Positions 6,888 through 9,373 of a stretch of DNA of 9,373 nt are shown piece after piece; the stretch's first letter is position 1; each line of letters starts with the position of its first letter. The stretch is taken from the NCBI GenBank assembly GCA_040387095.1, contig JAZKEJ010000163.1:1-9373 (forward strand), written 5' to 3'. Source of the stretch: Methylotenera_A sp040387095 (GTDB lineage: Bacteria > Pseudomonadota > Gammaproteobacteria > Burkholderiales > Methylophilaceae). Under the pieces are notes generated by a model that was given only the letters and a program-made list of their open reading frames with translations, searched no databases and was not told the DNA's origin. Both the position numbers and the translations under genes were made by a program.

Positions 6888-8555
6888 CTAAAATGGGAAA
6901 GCGACTTTCACCCAATCATCTCGCGACTCGATAGGCTCACCCAAATTTGCTTTTTTGGGTGAACCGGCAATATTGACAGCATAAGCGGTGTTGGGACGAT
7001 AGTTTATTTTGGGTAATATTAAGGTTGATATGCTGGATAGTCCGGCTTCAATCGGTAAGTAAATACCACAAAATATGCCGGTTTCGACTGCTGTTATTTG
7101 ACTTGTGGGCAGAATTTCCGACACCGTATCGGGAAAAGATTCGTTCACATCTAATTGCCGCAACTGAACCCAAGTGGGATGGACCGACATCACTTCGATA
7201 CCGACTTTTAGCTGATTGCCTGTTGTTGGTTTTACGCCTCTGATAATGCCGATAACAATCTGGCTTGGGTCTTCATCCATCAACAAACCGATTAACTTAT
7301 CTGGTCTGGCCAAAATATTGGCATATTTGTTCACTCTTGTACCTAGTCCGTGTGGACTTTCATCCGTCACAATCCATGTGTCTAACGAGCCGCTGTTTAA
7401 ACCCAATCCTGTCGATTGACTCAAAACCGTATGGCCACGTAACCTTTCATCAAAAGATTTTCCATCACGCGATAAGCGTAAACCGCTGCTTATTTGATTG
7501 GCATGCGATACTTGATTGCAGATACTTACAATACCCGCGCTCACTTTAGCTGTTTTTGATGTTGCATTCCGCTCTTCTTTGCGGCGTTGTCTCACATAGT
7601 TAGTCTTAGTCCACTCTGCCAGCATAATTTTTAAAGTGCTGTTTAATCTTTTAACATGGTCAATTTTTGCAAACTGTAAACTCTCAGGAATTTCCCCACG
7701 ATCAGTCACTGAAATCCCAATGGAAATTTGTTTCTCTAGATCGTCTAATTCCCAGTAGCGGCATTGATCATTCGGCTCAAAGTTGCGCATGCGCTTAGCC
7801 GCCACATCTTTTTCCATATCCATATAAAACAAATATTGCTCAGGCGTGTAGTTTTTGCTGATGTGCGCGCGAGTTAACCAATTATTTAGTACACGGCAAG
7901 CAATATCTACTTCTTGTTTATTTAAGTTGGCTTGTATCAGCTGCCCAAGCATGCATATCTGCACAAAATACGCAGATAAAGTAGTAGATGGCGACAGTTT
8001 GAACAACTCAATTGGCACATTCAGCGATAACTGCTGACTTGCAATGCGGTATAACATATACAGCTGAATCCACATTTTTGTGGGTGGATTTGCCTGTGTA
8101 AACATGCGCCACTTCATCATATTCATGGCAGCAATAACTGCTCTGGCAATGATAATAACTGGCATATTGCCTTCTAGCTTAAACTTGTTGGGATTAATGA
8201 CTTTTTCAATGATTTTAAGATGTGCAATATAGGATTGGCGGCAATAGTTGTAACAAGTTTCTGAAATATTGATTTCCAGCTCGGGTTTTAAATTTTCTAC
8301 CTGTACAAACTGAATTGATATTTTTTCTAGACGTGAAAAGTTAAGCTCTTCAAGTGCAATGATCAAGCCTAGCAGCGCGCCGTAATCCATTGTTTCGTCG
8401 GTTTGCATTTGCGCAATAATCACCGCAAGCTGCTGATGGCTGAACTTTAATGCGGCAATATCTTCCATTTCAGCAAGGTCATCTAACCAAGAAAACTGTG
8501 TGTTCAGTTTCTTGCTATTTACCCTACCAAAAAATTGTCCGATGATATTTTTCAT
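6888..8555 (-). CDS. Uncharacterised 555-residue protein with a PilZ-like C-terminal region
   Basis: I do not recognise a named family for the whole protein. Residues about 1-260 look mainly alpha-helical and soluble (for example LLGLIIALEELNFSRLEKI; KMWIQLYMLYRIASQQ at 160-175), with no signal peptide and no convincing membrane segment. The middle holds VRQRRKEER (321-329), a fit to the RRxxxR motif that contacts c-di-GMP in PilZ domains. TWIVTDESPHGLGTRV (393-408) fits the D/NxSxxG motif, and IVIGIIRG with LKVGIEVMS (433-457) looks like later PilZ strands. The roughly 68 residues between the two motifs are more than usual, so this would be a PilZ variant with an insertion, or a divergent beta-barrel that no longer binds the nucleotide. 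Translation probably starts at the ATG at 8555, where AGG lies only 4 nt upstream. The gene converges on the channel gene and diverges from gltX; neither neighbour explains its function. Confidence 0.85.
   Translation of the reverse strand: MKNIIGQFFGRVNSKKLNTQFSWLDDLAEMEDIAALKFSHQQLAVIIAQMQTDETMDYGALLGLIIALEELNFSRLEKISIQFVQVENLKPELEINISETCYNYCRQSYIAHLKIIEKVINPNKFKLEGNMPVIIIARAVIAAMNMMKWRMFTQANPPTKMWIQLYMLYRIASQQLSLNVPIELFKLSPSTTLSAYFVQICMLGQLIQANLNKQEVDIACRVLNNWLTRAHISKNYTPEQYLFYMDMEKDVAAKRMRNFEPNDQCRYWELDDLEKQISIGISVTDRGEIPESLQFAKIDHVKRLNSTLKIMLAEWTKTNYVRQRRKEERNATSKTAKVSAGIVSICNQVSHANQISSGLRLSRDGKSFDERLRGHTVLSQSTGLGLNSGSLDTWIVTDESPHGLGTRVNKYANILARPDKLIGLLMDEDPSQIVIGIIRGVKPTTGNQLKVGIEVMSVHPTWVQLRQLDVNESFPDTVSEILPTSQITAVETGIFCGIYLPIEAGLSSISTLILPKINYRPNTAYAVNIAGSPKKANLGEPIESRDDWVKVAFPF
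6937..6962. other. Stem-loop inside the 3' end of the PilZ-like gene
   Basis: TCACCCAAA (6937-6945) and TTTGGGTGA (6954-6962) make a perfect 9-bp stem around an 8-nt loop. A further TCACCCAA lies at 6908-6915. The stem is within the last coding residues of the minus-strand gene and 61 bp beyond the stop of the convergent channel gene. No T-run follows on either strand, so at best it is a weak or Rho-assisted end signal for the efflux operon. It may simply be coding sequence. Confidence 0.35.
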
Positions 8556-8610
8556 TAAGCCTGCGTAAGTTTGATTCGGTTTGCTGCGTAATTTTAATAG
8601 ATTTAATTAA

Positions 8611-8639
8611 AATATAATAATAAATCATTGAATAATCAA
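8611..8639 (-). promoter_or_regulatory. Putative promoter of the PilZ-like gene
   Basis: On the minus strand, TTGATT (8639-8634, 4/6 to the -35) and TATATT (8616-8611, 5/6 to the -10) are 17 bp apart, which would start transcription near 8604, about 50 nt before the ATG. The 189-bp divergent region to gltX is very AT-rich, so alternatives exist. For gltX itself only a lone TAGAAT (8712-8717) is noticeable, without a good -35. Confidence 0.35.
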
Positions 8640-8744
8640 CTGTTATCTAAAATTTAACCATGAAAAATGCTCAGTATTCGCCAATCAAATTAAGGAATTT
8701 AAGTTGCATGTTAGAATAAGGCTTTCCACTTATTGATTTAACAC

Positions 8745-9373
8745 ATGAACGTTCGCACTCGATTTGCCCCCAGCCCAACCGGTTTTTTACACATTGGCGG
8801 CGCGCGCACCGCGCTATTTTCCTGGGCGTACGCTAAAAAAAATGCGGGACAATTTATCTTGCGTATTGAAGATACCGATGTAGAGCGTAGTACGCCAGAG
8901 GCTGTACAAGCGATTCTGGATGGCATGCAGTGGCTGGGCTTGGACTACGATGAAGGTCCGTTCTATCAGATGCAGCGCATGGACATTTATAAAAAAGTCA
9001 TTCAAAGCATGCTGGACAAAGGCACTGCATATTACTGCTACAGCAGCAAACAAGAATTGGAAATTCTGCGCGAAAGCCAAATGCAGCAAGGTTTAAAGCC
9101 ACGTTACGATGGTAAATGGCGACCAGAACAAGGCAAAATTTTGCCGGCAATTCCAGCAGATATTCCGCCCGTTGTGCGTTTTAAAAATCCGCAAACTGGT
9201 GTAGTGGCTTGGGATGACTTGGTTAAAGGCAGAATTGAAATTGCCAATAGTGAGCTAGACGATTTGATTATTGCGCGCGCAGACGGCACGCCTACCTACA
9301 ATTTTTGCGTGGTGGTAGATGATTATCAAATGGGCATCACACAAGTGATTCGTGGCGATGATCACGTTAATAA
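8745..9373 (+). CDS. gltX: Glutamyl-tRNA synthetase, N-terminal part (cut by the window end)
   Basis: The enzyme charges tRNA-Glu with glutamate in the cytoplasm, a class I aminoacyl-tRNA synthetase. The 209 residues visible, of roughly 465-470 expected, cover the catalytic domain. The start MNVRTRFAPSPTG leads into the HIGH-type motif HIGG (16-19) followed by ARTALF. IEDTD (41-45), RADGTPTYNFCVVVDD (178-193) and RGDDH (203-207) are family hallmarks. The KMSKS loop and anticodon-binding domain lie beyond the edge. Of the E. coli zinc ligands (C98, C100, Y121, C125), C98 and Y121 are kept but positions 100 and 125 are S and W, so the zinc site is probably lost. The ATG at 8745 is preceded in frame by a stop (TAA 8739-8741), fixing the start; no good Shine-Dalgarno is visible. 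A discriminating or tRNA-Gln-mischarging form cannot be told apart here. Confidence 0.96.
   Translation, partial: MNVRTRFAPSPTGFLHIGGARTALFSWAYAKKNAGQFILRIEDTDVERSTPEAVQAILDGMQWLGLDYDEGPFYQMQRMDIYKKVIQSMLDKGTAYYCYSSKQELEILRESQMQQGLKPRYDGKWRPEQGKILPAIPADIPPVVRFKNPQTGVVAWDDLVKGRIEIANSELDDLIIARADGTPTYNFCVVVDDYQMGITQVIRGDDHVN

Noticed and set aside
7025..7549. Plus-strand open frames of 67 to 94 codons opposite the PilZ-like gene
   Set aside because: They overlap one another in different frames, have no domain resemblance and no start context; the minus-strand 555-codon frame explains the region.

Overview
The window is about 9.4 kb of chromosome from an AT-rich Gram-negative proteobacterium. 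The protein styles (an AcrR/AcrA/AcrB/OprM-type efflux locus, a bacterial GluRS, and a PilZ-like protein of a kind I associate with betaproteobacteria) fit a betaproteobacterium, possibly Methylophilaceae. That placement is an impression from sequence style, not a demonstrated assignment. No RNA gene, insertion sequence, CRISPR array or integrase was seen, and no stretch longer than 300 bases lacks a gene.

Left part (1-5430 and on to 6876): a complete tripartite RND multidrug efflux locus with its own regulator. A TetR/AcrR-type repressor gene (123-749, minus) is divergent from an operon of a lipoprotein periplasmic adaptor (986-2206), an inner-membrane HAE1-class pump (2231-5335) and an outer-membrane channel lipoprotein (5431-6876). 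The 236-bp divergent region holds a well-formed sigma70-type promoter for the pump operon (TTTACA, 16 bp, TATAAT). An imperfect 24-bp palindrome (861-884) covers its spacer; compared with the E. coli acrAB operator as I remember it, 19 of 24 positions agree. The inferred model is that the repressor sits on this site, shuts off the pump operon and probably itself, and is released by a bound drug or metabolite. A 14-bp perfect stem with a U-rich loop lies between the pump and channel genes and may tune the expression of the two genes relative to each other.

Right part: a 555-codon minus-strand gene (6888-8555) converges on the channel gene, with only 11 bp between stop codons. I cannot name it. 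It has a long helical N-terminal region, and its C-terminal part carries PilZ-like signatures (RRxxxR, then DESxxG), so a c-di-GMP-related role is possible but unproven. It is divergent from gltX (glutamyl-tRNA synthetase, 8745 to beyond the window end), whose zinc-binding residues look degenerate. At the extreme left edge, 14 codons of a further minus-strand gene may be present.

Overall this is a fairly conventional efflux locus beside a housekeeping gene. The least explained item is the PilZ-like protein; the best-supported regulatory observation is the AcrR-type operator embedded in the pump promoter.
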